Shown here: positions 1 through 11,886 of the stretch, piece after piece
How positions within the stretch are numbered: position 1 is the first letter of the stretch
Layout of the letters: the number at the start of each line of letters is the position of its first letter
Assembly (NCBI GenBank): GCA_020226215.1
Contig: CM035234.1
Location: forward strand, 74,727,135-74,791,134
Direction: 5' to 3'
DNA length: 64,000 nt
Source of the DNA: Sindora glabra
Lineage: Eukaryota > Streptophyta > Magnoliopsida > Fabales > Fabaceae
Position numbers and translations under genes: made by a program
Notes under the pieces: model-generated
The model's input: only the letters and a program-made list of their open reading frames with translations
Told to the model about the DNA's origin: nothing
Databases searched by the model: none

Positions 1-124
1 ATTCAGCACAACAATACACGAGATAAGTTTTTTTTCCTAATTTTTTTTAAGGTTCTTTCGGTCCGGAAAAAGAAAAGTGCGAATTTTTACAAAAATTCGG
101 AACAAAGGATAAAAGGAGACACGG

Positions 125-156
125 GCGGGAAAGTGAAAGCAGGTTTGGGCGCCAAA
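125..156. promoter_or_regulatory. Pair of E2F-type sites upstream of CTF7 copy 1
   Basis: Two exact matches to the plant E2F consensus read on the minus strand (TTTSSCGC, seen on the plus strand as GCGSSAAA): GCGGGAAA at 125-132 and GCGCCAAA at 149-156, about 100-130 bases before the ATG at 255. E2F sites are typical of S-phase genes, which fits cohesin acetylation during replication. The regulatory role is inferred from motif and position only. Confidence 0.55.
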
Positions 157-254
157 GCGGAGAAGAATGCTCGGAACAATCACAGTTTCAGAAGCAATCA
201 AGCACCGCCAGCCATACTTTATACTGCAGCTCGGAAGTGCCAGCAACAGCATCC

Positions 255-2351
255 ATGCAGTCGAAGATCAGCAACTTCTTCAAACGTTCGTCTGCTTCGG
301 AATCCACATTCGCTGATCCTTCTCGTTCTCTGGTTGTTGACGAGGAGGAGGACGAATTAGATATATGGGAGAAGAAACAACATCAAATCATCGTCACTTA
401 TCAGCGAAGACGTTTGAATCCGAAGATGTATGTATTCAATCAGGTCAATTTCCGTCAAATGTTAAATGTTGTGTCTCCTTATCGTTTTCAATTGAGAGGA
501 ATTTGTGTTAGTTGCTGGGAAAGTTGTAGAAAACAAAGGAAAACTTTGGGTTTATTATTTAGTGAACTACATTAATTTCTCCTTTTTCTCAGCCACCAAA
601 TTGATTTTAGAGGGAGAAATTTTTTAATTTTAGTCGGCTGATATTTTTTCCTGTTCTCTTTTTCTAATTTGATGGAAAATGAAGTGGAGCCGATGAAGTG
701 CTAATTAGCCAGACGGCCGAGGAATCCATAGCTATTGATTCGTGTTCAAAATCGGCACCAATCATAGCGGGAAAAACAATTATAAAGAACAAGAAAAGGA
801 GCTATGCTCAGTTCCATTTAGACTTTGGTCAATCTGATTTTCTCTTACATACATGTTCTTCATGCGGCGTCAAGTATACTCCTGGAGATGCTGAGGATGA
901 GAAAACACACAGGGAATTTCACAAAAATTATATTAACGGGATCCAATTCAAAGTATGTCGACTTGGAATTTTCTGATTTTGTTTGTTTTAATCTTACTTT
1001 GGTAGGCTTTGCTTGATTGCTAGTTTAATTTGCAGGGTTGGTCCAATGAAAGGGTTATCCACATACCCAATGCCAAAGGGGGTAGAGTCATTATGGTTTT
1101 AGAGAATGACCCTTCTGCTCAGAGAAATAAGGTATTTGTTTAAGCATTAATTCAAGTTTCAGAGAAAGATTACAGACATTGTAGTTTAATATTTAAATGT
1201 TGTAACCGCATTTCTGTGGTATATGATTGCATTTGTATTCTACTGTCAGGTTGAAGATGTTGTGAAAATGATGGAAATTGAACTAGGAAGTGGGTGGATA
1301 ATCCAGAAGCACTGTAAGGTGGATGACAGAATGATATACTATTCTTTTGCTTAAAAACTTGCAGCTTGTACTTCACATGATTTTAGTTTCTCAGTTTAAT
1401 TGTTTATCTCTATTGTTGATTCTATCCGAATTTCCAATGCTTCATGGAGAGAGTTGAGGATGAAGACATTTTGACTGCCTTACAATTTGTTAATTATCCT
1501 TATACATACAGGTCTATTTCTTCATTTCCCACCAGAGAATTGTTGGGTGCCTGGTTGCCGAACCAATAAAAGAAGCATTTAAACTGGTCTCTTGCTCAGT
1601 TACTGGATCTGATAGCATTAGGAAGAAGAAAACAAATTGCCCGGCAACTACTCTTCAGTTTGGGGATATTAGTTTTCAAAGGGAAGTTCAGAAAAGAACA
1701 TCCAAAAGCAATTCCTATGAGGCAAAGGGTGGAGCTCTCAGTGGGGCTATAATCTGTGAAAATGAAGCAGTCCATGCTGTCTGTGGCATTAGGGTCGTTT
1801 GGGTCACTCCCTCCAACAGAAGAAAAGGTATTGCCAGCCAATTGTTAGATGCTGTGAGGTAAGTTCAACACTTGTAGACTTTTTTACTTCTTTCCTTGTA
1901 TAAAGCCTGTTCTACCTTGTATTTGAATTTCTGGTGTGCCTTTTGGAAAAAATCTTGAGCCAGCCTGTGACAATGAATTCATTATCCTCCCAGAAAGTTG
2001 CTGCATTGAACTGAATAGAGTTTGCATCAGTAGAAAAGGAGTAATAACAACAAACAGAATCAACCAACAAGCAAAAAGGATGGAAATTTTTTTTAAAACA
2101 AATCATTATGAGTTTTAACATCTGCTGCATAGAATATGTTAATTGGCTGTTACTCTTCAAGAAAGTTGCCAACTCTCTTGTCTTTCCTGTGTTGTTAAAA
2201 TCACTGCAGGAAAAGTTTCTGCACAGGTTTTGTTCTTAAGAGCTCTCAGATAGCATTCTCTCAGCCAACCTCAGCTGGCAAGGCTTTAGCATCTAGCTAC
2301 ACTGGCACTGGATCATTCTTGGTGTATAGAGCCAACGAGACAGAGTCATAA
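255..2351 (+). CDS. CTF7: CTF7/ECO1 cohesin N-acetyltransferase, copy 1 (complete)
   Basis: Predicted 364-residue nuclear acetyltransferase of the Eco1/Ctf7/ESCO family, which acetylates the SMC3 subunit of cohesin during S phase to establish sister-chromatid cohesion. Six exons are read: 255-427, 685-952, 1036-1131, 1250-1318, 1512-1858 and 2210-2351; all junctions are GT-AG and keep one frame (total 1,095 nt). The N-terminus carries a PIP box (QSKISNFF, residues 2-9) for PCNA binding. A C2H2 zinc finger follows (C115, C118, H133, H137). The C-terminal acetyltransferase part includes GCLVAEPIKEAF, the acetyl-CoA loop RRKGIASQLLDAVR (about 305-318) and the TGTGSFLVYRAN ending. Length is close to the known plant protein (about 345 residues). 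The ATG at 255 is chosen because it places the PIP box at the extreme N-terminus, as in the family. A truncated paralogue lies at 9,582. Family assignment is very firm; exon 1-2 splicing is inferred from phase. Confidence 0.93.
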
Positions 2352-2514
2352 ATTGAGGATAAATGTCTAGCCATATCTTGAAAACTTTTTGTATCTATTA
2401 TACTATTAAATTTTCATATTTGTACTCGTTAGCTCTTACAAAATTCATGATTTTTTATTCAAGTATTGTATTTATTTTTCAGTAGTTGTTTCAGAATATA
2501 ACCATTGAGATTAG

Positions 2515-2934
2515 ATGGTCCATTTCTTGAACTTGGCATTGGCAGCTCTATCAAACAACTACAACGCAAGCCATCATCTCCTCAGCAGTGGATTCTTCGG
2601 ATCAAAGTCTGATACAATTTTTGTTTTGAAGCACGGATTGGCTTCACTGCTCCTGGCGATCAGCTTCTTGTGCAGCTCAACGGGAGTTGGATATCTGATT
2701 GATGCCAATTTCTTGATGAATGAGTGTGGTGAATTGTTGAGCGTGGGATACACGCAGACTATATTGGAAAGAGGGTTCGGCCTAGCTCATGTTGGAAGCC
2801 GTGTGCTGTGTTTGACGCTGCCTTTGCTGCTGTGGATGCTTGGCCCTCTTCCTCTTCTTTTTTCATCCTTGGCATGGCTCTGGGTTTTGTTTCAGCTTGA
2901 CTTTGTCAACCTTAAGTACTGTGCGTCTCTGTAA
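2515..2934 (+). pseudogene. 5'-truncated DUF599 membrane-protein fragment
   Basis: An open frame of 139 codons whose product, from about residue 5 (LNLALAAL) to the stop, closely matches the last three quarters of exon 2 of the complete DUF599 gene at 26,003-27,388. It keeps the GYLIDANFLMNECGELL stretch, the ERGFGLAHVGSRVL segment and the closing LDFVNLK-CASL. Similarity continues past the stop codon (catgggctacttggaaagt). The first exon, the DDKK...QSLRNT segment and the first two membrane helices are missing. The upstream bases, including the ATG at 2515, are instead CTF7 downstream sequence (shared with about 11,404-11,415). No stop or frameshift has accumulated, so a short membrane peptide could still be made, but without its promoter and N-terminus it is most likely a relic. 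Confidence 0.8.
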
Positions 2935-3949
2935 CATGGGCTACTTGGAAAGTACAAATCCCTTGAGTTTATATTATTTCCATATATATTCATAAAGAAA
3001 AACGAGTAAATTTTTTTTCCTATCTGAAATTTTCCTCTTTAGTATCCTGAATTGACATCCAATATTATTTACATATATATTCATAAAGAAATAATATATT
3101 ACTTATATTTATAGTTAAAAAAATACTTAAAGTCATATTATTAAAGAAAAATAAAACTCTTTTTGAAATAAAGAAAATTATTTTCTTCAAAGTTTTTTCA
3201 TTTGAATAACTAAATGCAATGACTTATTGTTAAAGTTATTGAAATGGGTTGGGTTAAAGTTTGTGAGTTAACAAATCGATTGGTGTGGGTTAGTTTGCAA
3301 ATGAGCTAGGTTTCTTTTTTTTGTATATTCTAAATTTTATATAGGTCAAAACTTTCGATCCATACAAAATTGCATTTCAATTTTTTATTTTTAATTGTAT
3401 AAGATTGTATTATGAATAATTCAAAATGATATTTTCATTTTGTAGATCTTTTATGACTTATGTTTTGTACATGTAATTTTTTTTAAAGTTATGTATAAAT
3501 TTAGTATGCATTATGATTTATTTACGAATGAATATACAGTACTTTAAAATGAATTTAAACTTTTTAGTTATTTAAAAGTTAAAAAATTAAAAAAATTAAG
3601 TTTTTTTTTTTTTTTTAAATGTTTGTGAGCCTGCTTTTTTACCTATTGGCCAGTGAGAACCAAACTAGTACCTCGGATTTCTCTAACCACTATGCGGATG
3701 CATATATATATAAAAGAATTGATAATCTTTATATTTATATGTAAATGTTAACAACTTTCGTTTTTACTTTTAAATGAAAAAATCATGCTACTAAATTATT
3801 AATAATAGTCATTTGATTTGAAGCAATAATATAGGAAATTTTACCTCCATGGAAATAGGAAAAAAATTAAATTATTTGATTAACTATTATCTAATAAATT
3901 GAGAAAAATAAAACTTTTTAGAAAATTCAATTTCCCAAAAGTTTGTTTG

Positions 3950-4200
3950 TTTATTATTTTTAAAAATAATTTTTTTATATTTTTATTTTTGAAATAAAAA
4001 TTGTTATTTGATAAATTATTTTAAAATTTATTTTCAAAAATTATTTTTGAAAATTATTATTTTAAAAATAAAAAAATAATTTTAGATATTTTTAATTTTT
4101 TTATTCTTAATAATATTTTTATAAATAAATAAATTTTTTATTTGTTTATTTATTATTTTTGAATTTAAATATAAAAATATGATTTTTGAAAATAAAAAAT
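3950..4200. repeat. AT-rich MITE-like repeat, copy 1 (partner near 62,110-62,290)
   Basis: A stretch reading TTATTTGATAAATTATTTT and then alternating runs of T and A that can pair with each other. A related order of words (ttatttgacaaactattttt, then taaaaattataa, then a tttttgatattttt ending) occurs near 62,110-62,290. The shared order suggests a dispersed non-autonomous element, although the low complexity makes the edges uncertain. Confidence 0.35.
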
Positions 4201-6019
4201 AAAAATATATCCTAACATTTCTATACAGCTTTTTTTTTTTTAACAATCAATTAACATGATTTTACTATTATTTGGTAATCAAATAATTAAATTTTACATA
4301 TTTAGCTTTGAGAGTTGAAATACAAAATCATGAAGCAAATCATATTATAATTAATGAGTTTTCGCACATTAATTATTGCCAGGAAATATGTTAAGAGACT
4401 GTGCAGAAGTTAGCAATCTATGGATGTGTTTAAATAAACCCAGGCATTGGCAAGCTTTCTTCTTGTGTCCTGTCCATGATTGGCTGCTGTGGAATCTATC
4501 AAAAGATCTGGTAGATGGAATGAATGTTTTGGTTAATCTGGCCGAAATGTAATAAACTTGTGTTTGAACGTTTAAATGAACCTTTGCATGCCATCATCTT
4601 CTCTGCTTCGTATAGAACAAGGAAGTGGCTATCTGCCTCCAGTCATTTAGCAGGTTCAAAATAAGTTTTTTGCTTCTAAGAAGTATTTCTTACTTGGCTT
4701 TGAGAAAAATATGAGATGAAGGTTGAATATGTTTTCTTTTTATAGTTTAGTTGTTAATTTGGTATCAATGAGTAGAATTTGTTGATTATTGAGGAGTGGA
4801 TTCTCAAGCCGTGCAAGTGCAGAGAAGTTATAACTTCTATTTCTTGCCTTATACATTGAAACTTGCAGCCCATTTAATGATAATTTTGTTTTGTCATTCT
4901 TTCTATTGCAGGCATGGGAAGATGTCAAAGGTAGTTGATTGGTTAACCATGGTAGAGGTCTAAGATAAATCAAGATTAGAGTTGTCATCTATTAGGATTC
5001 ATATGAGCTCTATTTAATATGAAGTTGCAGATTATCTTTTAAGAGACCTTGTGATAAAATCTATAATTTTGATTTCACTTTTATGCTGTCAATGTTAAAT
5101 AAAACGGTGGTATTCAATTGTCTTCCATATATATATGGGCAGTTGTGTAACCATTATATCAATATAATTAAATTCATAGATAACCAATTACATTTAAATT
5201 TAAAACTAACTCGTGCAAATACTCAACTAAAATATATAGGTATGTATTATGGTTTCGTTTCAAATTTTTAGTAAGATTTGAGACTAAATTTGACAAGTGA
5301 ATGCAAGGGATTGAATGTTCTAGCCATATGATAAGTATATTCTATAATTGTTTTAATGTTTTGAGTAACAAGTGAAACTTTTTCTTATAAATCGTAAGGA
5401 TCATGATGAATTTTGCGCTTAAGTGAGTTTCAAAAATTGAAATGTAATGTTGTTGGAATGAAAATTCTGAGTCTCTCATATAATAAAGCAACAAACATCT
5501 GTGGATATATATGATATTAAAGGCCAAGGAGCACCAAGACTCATCCTTCCTTGCATGTAATATGCCTTTTAAGCGGTCAACCAATTTCCCCAACTCCACT
5601 ACTGTAGATTAACACCGGAGCCGTGGAACAAAGAAGTTAACTGAGACTGGATAGTGGTATTCACAACGCGCCATTTCAATTTTTTTTTTTAAAAAATTAG
5701 AAGATAATTTTACAAAAAAAAATTTAGTTCAATTGATATCTAATATTTTTTGAAAATTTTATATTTTTCTTTGCATTCAGAATTGGATTCCTAATTTTTA
5801 CATATTTGTATTTAATGATTTAATCGCTTATACCATTTAAAAAAATAGAAGAAAATAAAGAATGATTTTGAGAATATAGATGGTTGAAACAGCAGCCGCA
5901 AAGAGCAATGGAAGTATAGTTGCTAATGCTTTTCACTCAATGGCTTGGCTACCAGAAAAAAAGGAAACCAAAGAGTTCGTTTGATTCATATAAAGCTAAA
6001 CTGTCTAAAAAGTCAAAAT

Positions 6020-6790
6020 TAGTTGAGTTGTTTAATTGATTATTAATGATCAAAATAGAAAAAGTAGAGCATTCTAAAAAGTTTTACTTCCGATAAATTA
6101 TGAGAAGTTGTTTAGCAATAATTTTTAGGGAGGAAGAATTTTTCATATCTTTCATAAATGAAAATATAAAATTATGTTTATTTAATTTAATTAATAATTA
6201 CTTTAATATTTTATTTTTATTAACTAAAAATTATAATAAATATATTTATTAATAATAAATGTAATTATTAATCATCTTAAATAAAATTATTTTATTAATT
6301 ATATAATAAATAGAATGAATATCATATAAAATATATATTAAATATTATATCAAAAATATAAATTGTAAATATAATCATAAATATTATTATAAAAAATTAA
6401 TTTTTAATTATAATTAAATTTGTTATGTATATTATATTAGTTTAATTTTAATTATAAAGGTAAAAATTATGTATTTTTGTCTACTTTATATAAATTTGAT
6501 ATAATTAAATATTTAACTAATATTTTTATTCATTTATATTATATTTTATTTTTATTATATTAAGATAATTTAAGATATATATCTTATATTTTATATAAAC
6601 ATATTTTACTTTTCTATAGCAAATTAAAAAATAAGAAATTACTAATTTAAAAAATTATGATGAAAAAGATATTAGACATATAATATAAAAAAGATAATTA
6701 AAGATAATTAAAATCTATTATCTATTGATATGTATTAAAACAATATTAAGAATATAATAATTATTTTATTAATACTTATTGAAAAGTTCA
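6020..6790. repeat. Dispersed AT-rich repeat, copy 1 (partner at about 28,715-29,490)
   Basis: About 770 bases share an ordered series of words with 28,715-29,490, including atcaaaatagaaaaagtaga near the start, gaatatcatataaaat in the middle and gaaattactaatttaaaa near the end. The copies lie in the same orientation and have diverged by many substitutions and indels. No coding capacity is visible, so a non-autonomous transposable element or an old duplicated segment is likely. Confidence 0.5.
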
Positions 6791-7097
6791 AATTTGAATT
6801 AAATAAAATATTTGAGGAGTATGAATTCTTCATTGTCAACTAAATAATCTTGAAGACTTTACAAAAAAAAATTATATAAAAAATTATTTCATAAAAAATT
6901 TAACTTTTTACAAGAACTTACTCCCCATTTGAATCAAATGATTCCTAAAATCAAATGATTCCTTAAAAAAAGAAGGTCATTACATATATTAAGGAAGCAC
7001 TCTCTCCAATGAAGCATGTTGACGCCAAAAAATTGAATTCATAAAAGCATCTTATAATCTTCATTAAGACTTAGATGGGTCGGTAACCAAGTAAACA

Positions 7098-7390
7098 CAA
7101 TAATTATTCTTTCATTTATATCTAGAATTTTATAATTAATATTATTTTGTATTATTTTTATTTTCATTATAGTTATTCATGCTTATTCACTTATAATACT
7201 AAAATAATGATAAAAAATATATATTTGACATCACTAAAGTAAAATTTGATAATTAACTTTAATATTTTTATTTATTTTAATATTATAAATGAATGAAAAA
7301 ATATATAATTATAATAAAAATAAAAGTAAAAAATCAATAATTCTAGTTATAAAATTTGAAGAATATGATAATTATTACATTTATAAACTA
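7098..7390. repeat. MITE-like inverted-repeat element, copy 1 (partner at about 30,955-31,265)
   Basis: The left edge (ataattattctttcatttata) is roughly the reverse complement of the right edge (gaatatgataattattacat), which gives imperfect terminal inverted repeats of several tens of bases. A diverged copy with the same inner words (tatttgacat, ctttaatatttttattta, agttataaaatttga) lies at about 30,955-31,265. Length near 290 bases, AT-richness and lack of an ORF fit a MITE. No clear target duplication was made out. Confidence 0.5.
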
Positions 7391-9566
7391 GGAATTAAAT
7401 GATTTGTTTAGCCGTCAGTAATGGGATAAATAAAAGCGCGAAAGAGAGGGGGGGGGGGGGAGAGGAAGCGCTTTATCCTTCGAACCATCTCAAGATATTT
7501 CAGAATTCTGTCTTCTAACCCAAAAAAAACCGTCAAATTCCAAAAATTTAAACATGATGGAATCTTCCAAATATTCAACAAAACTGATCGACAAAAATTA
7601 TATTCATTTCCAGAGAAGATAATTATACAGCAAACTTAAGTATATTTTGGAAAAAATGTGGATATTTTGCTTGATATAATGCATGCTGTAGAAATTATTC
7701 AAATTAAAATAACCACCAGGAGTAGATGGAGACAGGGGAGGCACTTACTACAATAGAAAATATCAAACGTCATTTCCCCAACTTGTACGGTATAATAAAT
7801 TATTGAAATTATTATCAAATAAAAAATGCAAATACAATTTTCAATCCCATACTGATGTGATAAACAAAAAATCACATATAAACGAAGAACAATTTCTACA
7901 AGTTCTAAATATACGAAAGGGAATTTGAACCGCATATTCCAGAACGGGATAAAAAGCACATGTATAACCTAGGAGACAAAAACAGGAGTATCGGGAGGAA
8001 GTTGACAATCTTCAATGTTCAACTTACCCGTAAGTGGTGTCCTTCCATATTACAATAATGAATAGACATCCACGAACACGGTTAAAAAAAAAGAAAAAAA
8101 GACACTTACAATAATTCTATAACCAGTATGAGTTTTTGTCTTTTAGATAGGAAAACCCAATGAGAAATTGCATTACTTGAATTAATAAGTTAAATGAAGA
8201 GCAAGATAGCAAAAATACCTCTGTTGATTTCACTAATGATAGTCAAGCAAATCAGAATGCATAGACTTCTGGCAGCTTGAAGTGTGGACATTCCTTTGTT
8301 TATTGAAACTTGAAAGCAGCCTAAATTTCTCATTATTCAAGAATCTAGACAATCTAAAAAATAAACTTATTTGTTGGAAATGAATATCTTCTTCCTAAAA
8401 GATTCCTAAAAGATTGCATAGAAGACACACAGTGTTATGAGTTTAGAATGGAGATAACAATGCCTGCCTGGCCCTATCTTGGCTTATCAGGTTTGGCGGC
8501 ATAGAGGAGGGGGGGGGGGGGTTCGACCTCCAAGTTATTCCTTTCCTGTTTAAAAGTCATTCCCTATGTACAAAAAAGAAAAAAAGAATAGGGATAACAA
8601 TACCAAGCGAGTCACTCACTTTATCTAGAACACTAGTTAACAAGAGAATTAAATAAAATAGCCGTCTATATTTAGTTGTGGTTGAATTGGATGCTTTCTA
8701 AGTAATTATTGTTATATCTTCAACTAATCCCTCTTCTGCTTTTGCATACACACTCATCGAAAACTGCAAGGATTTAATGAAGGAGATGGGTGTCTGCAAT
8801 CTTCACCATATTTACTGCAAAGCCTATTCGGTTGATTTTGTTGCTAAAACCTTTGTGGGTTTATATAGTGGATTAAATATTCTGACCTCCCCTCTCGAAG
8901 GGGCTTCTATGTACATGATTTTTGATATGATGGAGCTATCTTGTCCTAGACTTGTTGCTTCCTAATTTAATAATATTCCCATTATTATATATATATATAC
9001 ATACATATGTGGGAATTATGAACAGGAGAAAAACACTATGTAGACAATAGCATTTTTCCGTGAGTGAGATTCTCATTTGTTTACTTAGAGTTAATTACCT
9101 AATTGGAATTTGGGGATATTTTAAAAGAGAAAAGAGAACCTTCACAAAGCACTACACGTAGAAATATTCTAGTTCTGTTCTATTTTCTACAAAAAATGCT
9201 CTTTCAATTGTTAACTTCAAATTCCAAACCCCATATGCAAGGCAAAATCTAAATTTCCTAACAGCTGAAAACTATCTTAATCAAGGAAGAATACAAATTA
9301 GGAGCATGATCTTTTAACAATGAAAGCACACAGGAGCGTGATCTTTTAATAATCGAGAAGCGTCTGTTCACGAATCGGATGTTGCACCCACCGCTAGCGC
9401 AAGCTGTCCGTTGTCTTTTCACCGATCACCCTCGCCTTCACCACCACTCCATGGCCCTCCTTCTTCCGTTCCTCTGGAATCTAGACCATTGATCTATTGG
9501 CGTAGATTTGCACCATTTTACCTGAGGTGCACCACATTTTAATTGAAAAGGAAAAAGGAGACATGG

Positions 9567-9574
9567 GCGGCAAA
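9567..9574. promoter_or_regulatory. E2F-like site retained near CTF7 copy 2
   Basis: GCGGCAAA matches GCGSSAAA, and its position corresponds to the first E2F-like site of copy 1. The second copy-1 site has been lost here by substitutions (gtgtccaa). It lies only 8 bases before the first in-frame ATG of copy 2. Function is inferred from the motif alone. Confidence 0.35.
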
Positions 9575-9581
9575 ATTGAAA

Positions 9582-11219
9582 ATGCAACCTCACCGTGAAA
9601 GCAGGTTTGGGTGTCCAATCATAGCGGGAAAAACAATTATAAAGAACAAGAAAAGGAGCTATGCTCAGTTCCATTTAGACTTTGGTCAATCTGATTTTCT
9701 CTTGCATACATGTTCTTCATGCGGCGTCAGGTATACTCCCGGAGATGCTGAGGACGAGAAAACGCACAGGGAATTTCACAAAAATTATATTAATGGGGTC
9801 CAATTCAAAGTATGTTGACTGGGAATTTTTCTGATTGTGTTTGTTTTAATCTTACTTTTGTAGGCTTTATTTGATTGCTATTTTAATTTGCAGGGTTGGT
9901 CCAATGAAAGGGTTATCCACATACCCAATGCCAAAGAGGGTAGAGTCATTATGGTTTTAGAGAATGACCCTTCTGCTCAGAGAAATAAGGTATTTGTTTA
10001 AGCATTATTTCAACTTTCAGAGAAAGATTACAGACAATGTAGTTTAATATCGAAATGCTGTAACCCTTTTTCTGTGGCATATGATTACATTGCTATTCTA
10101 CTGTCAGGTTGAAGAGGTTGTGAAAATGATGGAAATTGAACTAGGAAGTGGGTGGATAATCCAGAAGCACTGCAAGGTGGATGACAGAATGATATACTAT
10201 TCTTTTGCTTAAAAACTTGCAGCTTGCACTTCACATGATTTTAGTTTTTCAGTTTAATTGTTTATCTTTATTGTTGATTCTATCCAAATTTCCCATGCTT
10301 CATGGAGAGAGTTGAAGATGGAGACATTTTGACTGCCTTACAATTTGTTAATTATCCTTATACATCCAGGTCTATTTCTTCATTTCCCACCAGAGAATTT
10401 TTGGGTGCCTGGTTGCCGAACCAATAAAAGAAGCATTTAAACTGGTCTCTTGCTCAGTTACTGGATCTGATAGCATTAGGAAGAAGAAAACAAATTGCCG
10501 GGCAACTACTCTTCAGTTTGGGGATATTAGTTTTCAAAGGGAAGTTCAGAAAAGAACATCCAAAGGCAATTCCTCTGAGGCAAAGGGTGGAGCTCTCAGT
10601 GGGGCTATAATCTGTGAAAATGAAGTAGTCCGTGCTGTTTGTGGCATTAGGGTCGTTTGGGTCACTCCCTCCAACAGAAGAAAAGGCATTGCCAGCCATT
10701 TGTTAGATGCCGTGAGGTAAGTTCAACACTTGTAGACTTTTTTATTTCTTTCCTTGTATAAAGCCTGTTCCACCTTGTATTTGAGTTTGTTTATCTGGTG
10801 TGGCTTTCGGAAAAAATCTTGAGCTAACCTGTGACAATCAATTCATTATCATTGCAGAAAGTTGCTACATTGAACTGAATAGTAGTTTGCATCAGTAGAA
10901 AAGAACTAGTAACAACAAACAGAATCAACCAGCTAGCAAAAAGAATAGAAATTTTTTTTTAAAACAAATCATTATAGGAGTTTTAACATCTGCTGCATAG
11001 AATATGTTAATTGGCTGTTACTCTTCAAGAAAGTTGCCAACTCTTTTGTCTTTCCTGTGTTGTTAAAATCATTGCAGGAAAAGTTTCTGCACAGGTTTTG
11101 TTTTTGAGAGCTCTCAGATAGCATTCTCTCAGCCAACCTCAGCTGGCAAGGCTTTAGCATCTAGCTACACTGGCACTGGATCATTCTTGGTGTATAAAGC
11201 CAACAAGATGGAGTCATAA
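9582..11219 (+). CDS. CTF7/ECO1 copy 2, N-terminally truncated (no PIP box)
   Basis: Paralogue of the gene at 255-2,351. Exons 9582-9809, 9894-9989, 10108-10176, 10370-10716 and 11078-11219 all keep GT-AG borders and one open frame, giving a 293-residue product from the in-frame ATG at 9582 (MQPHRESRFGC, then IIAGKTIIKN). The C2H2 finger (C44, C47, H62, H66) and the acetyltransferase core are present. The PIP-box exon, the acidic linker and intron 1 are absent: sequence matching the copy-1 leader (gaaagcaggtttggg) is joined directly to the middle of copy-1 exon 2. Changes relative to copy 1 include K-E-G-R for K-G-G-R, R-I-F-G for R-I-V-G, and H for Q in the acetyl-CoA loop (RRKGIASHLL). It may be a recent pseudogene in the making or a functional truncated acetyltransferase; expression is unknown. 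Confidence 0.75.
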
Positions 11220-11878
11220 ATTGAGGATAAATGTCTAGTCATATCTTGTAAACTTTTTGTATCTATCATATTTTTACTTATTAGCTCTAACAAAGTTAAT
11301 AAGGTTTAAATTCATGATCACATTCCTCTCTTGGAATTGGATTTTTTATTCAAGTAATGTATTTATTTTTCAGTAGTTGTTTCAGAATATAATTATTGAG
11401 ATTAAATGGTCCATTTGTAAGGTCTGCACTAGTGGATTTAAGTTATTCTATTGGTTATCCCATTAAACCAATAATTTGTTATTGGACCAAATAAGCACGA
11501 CCATTTCATTTGGCATATCTCCAATAGATTTACCTCTTTCATTAATCGGAAGTGTTCAATGTAGTGAATAATTGTTATGAATGTTTGCTTTTCAAGAATT
11601 CTTGCTTATGGAGTTCATCTCATTCATACAAGTTTTATCTAAGATTCAATTCTTAACCATCTTCTTTCCATAACCTAACATGTTGTGCTGATGGTAGGAT
11701 TCTGCATTGGTCCATGGAATAAACCTGTAAGGTTTAGAAACTTGTGTGTGACACAAAGTAATATAACATAATCGATGCATAAAAAGCTTTGGCTCTCAGC
11801 TTTGACTATTTTGGTTCTATATTTGTTAGCTAATTCAATCTTGTGTAGGTCTCTGCCAAAGTTATTATCAGTTGCAAT
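11220..11878. other. CTF7 copy 2 downstream DNA up to the hAT element
   Basis: The first 200 bases match the downstream flank of CTF7 copy 1 until the word ggtccattt (about 2,518-2,526 in copy 1). After this the two copies part completely: copy 1 runs into DUF599, while this copy runs into intron-like DNA leading to the symplekin fragment. No exon was recognised in this stretch. Confidence 0.55.
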
Positions 11879-11886
11879 ATTGTTAT

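Larger units (their letters stand above)
2952..9300. other. AT-rich intergenic DNA with repeats, no gene seen
   Basis: Low-complexity A/T tracts dominate. Listed separately are MITE-like or dispersed repeats near 3,950-4,200, 6,020-6,790 and 7,098-7,390. A poly-G run lies near 7,449 and another near 8,509. Short open frames here (for example 4,740-4,988, 5,342-5,599, 7,699-7,959, 8,777-8,965) show no recognisable domain and no support as genes. Confidence 0.6.
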
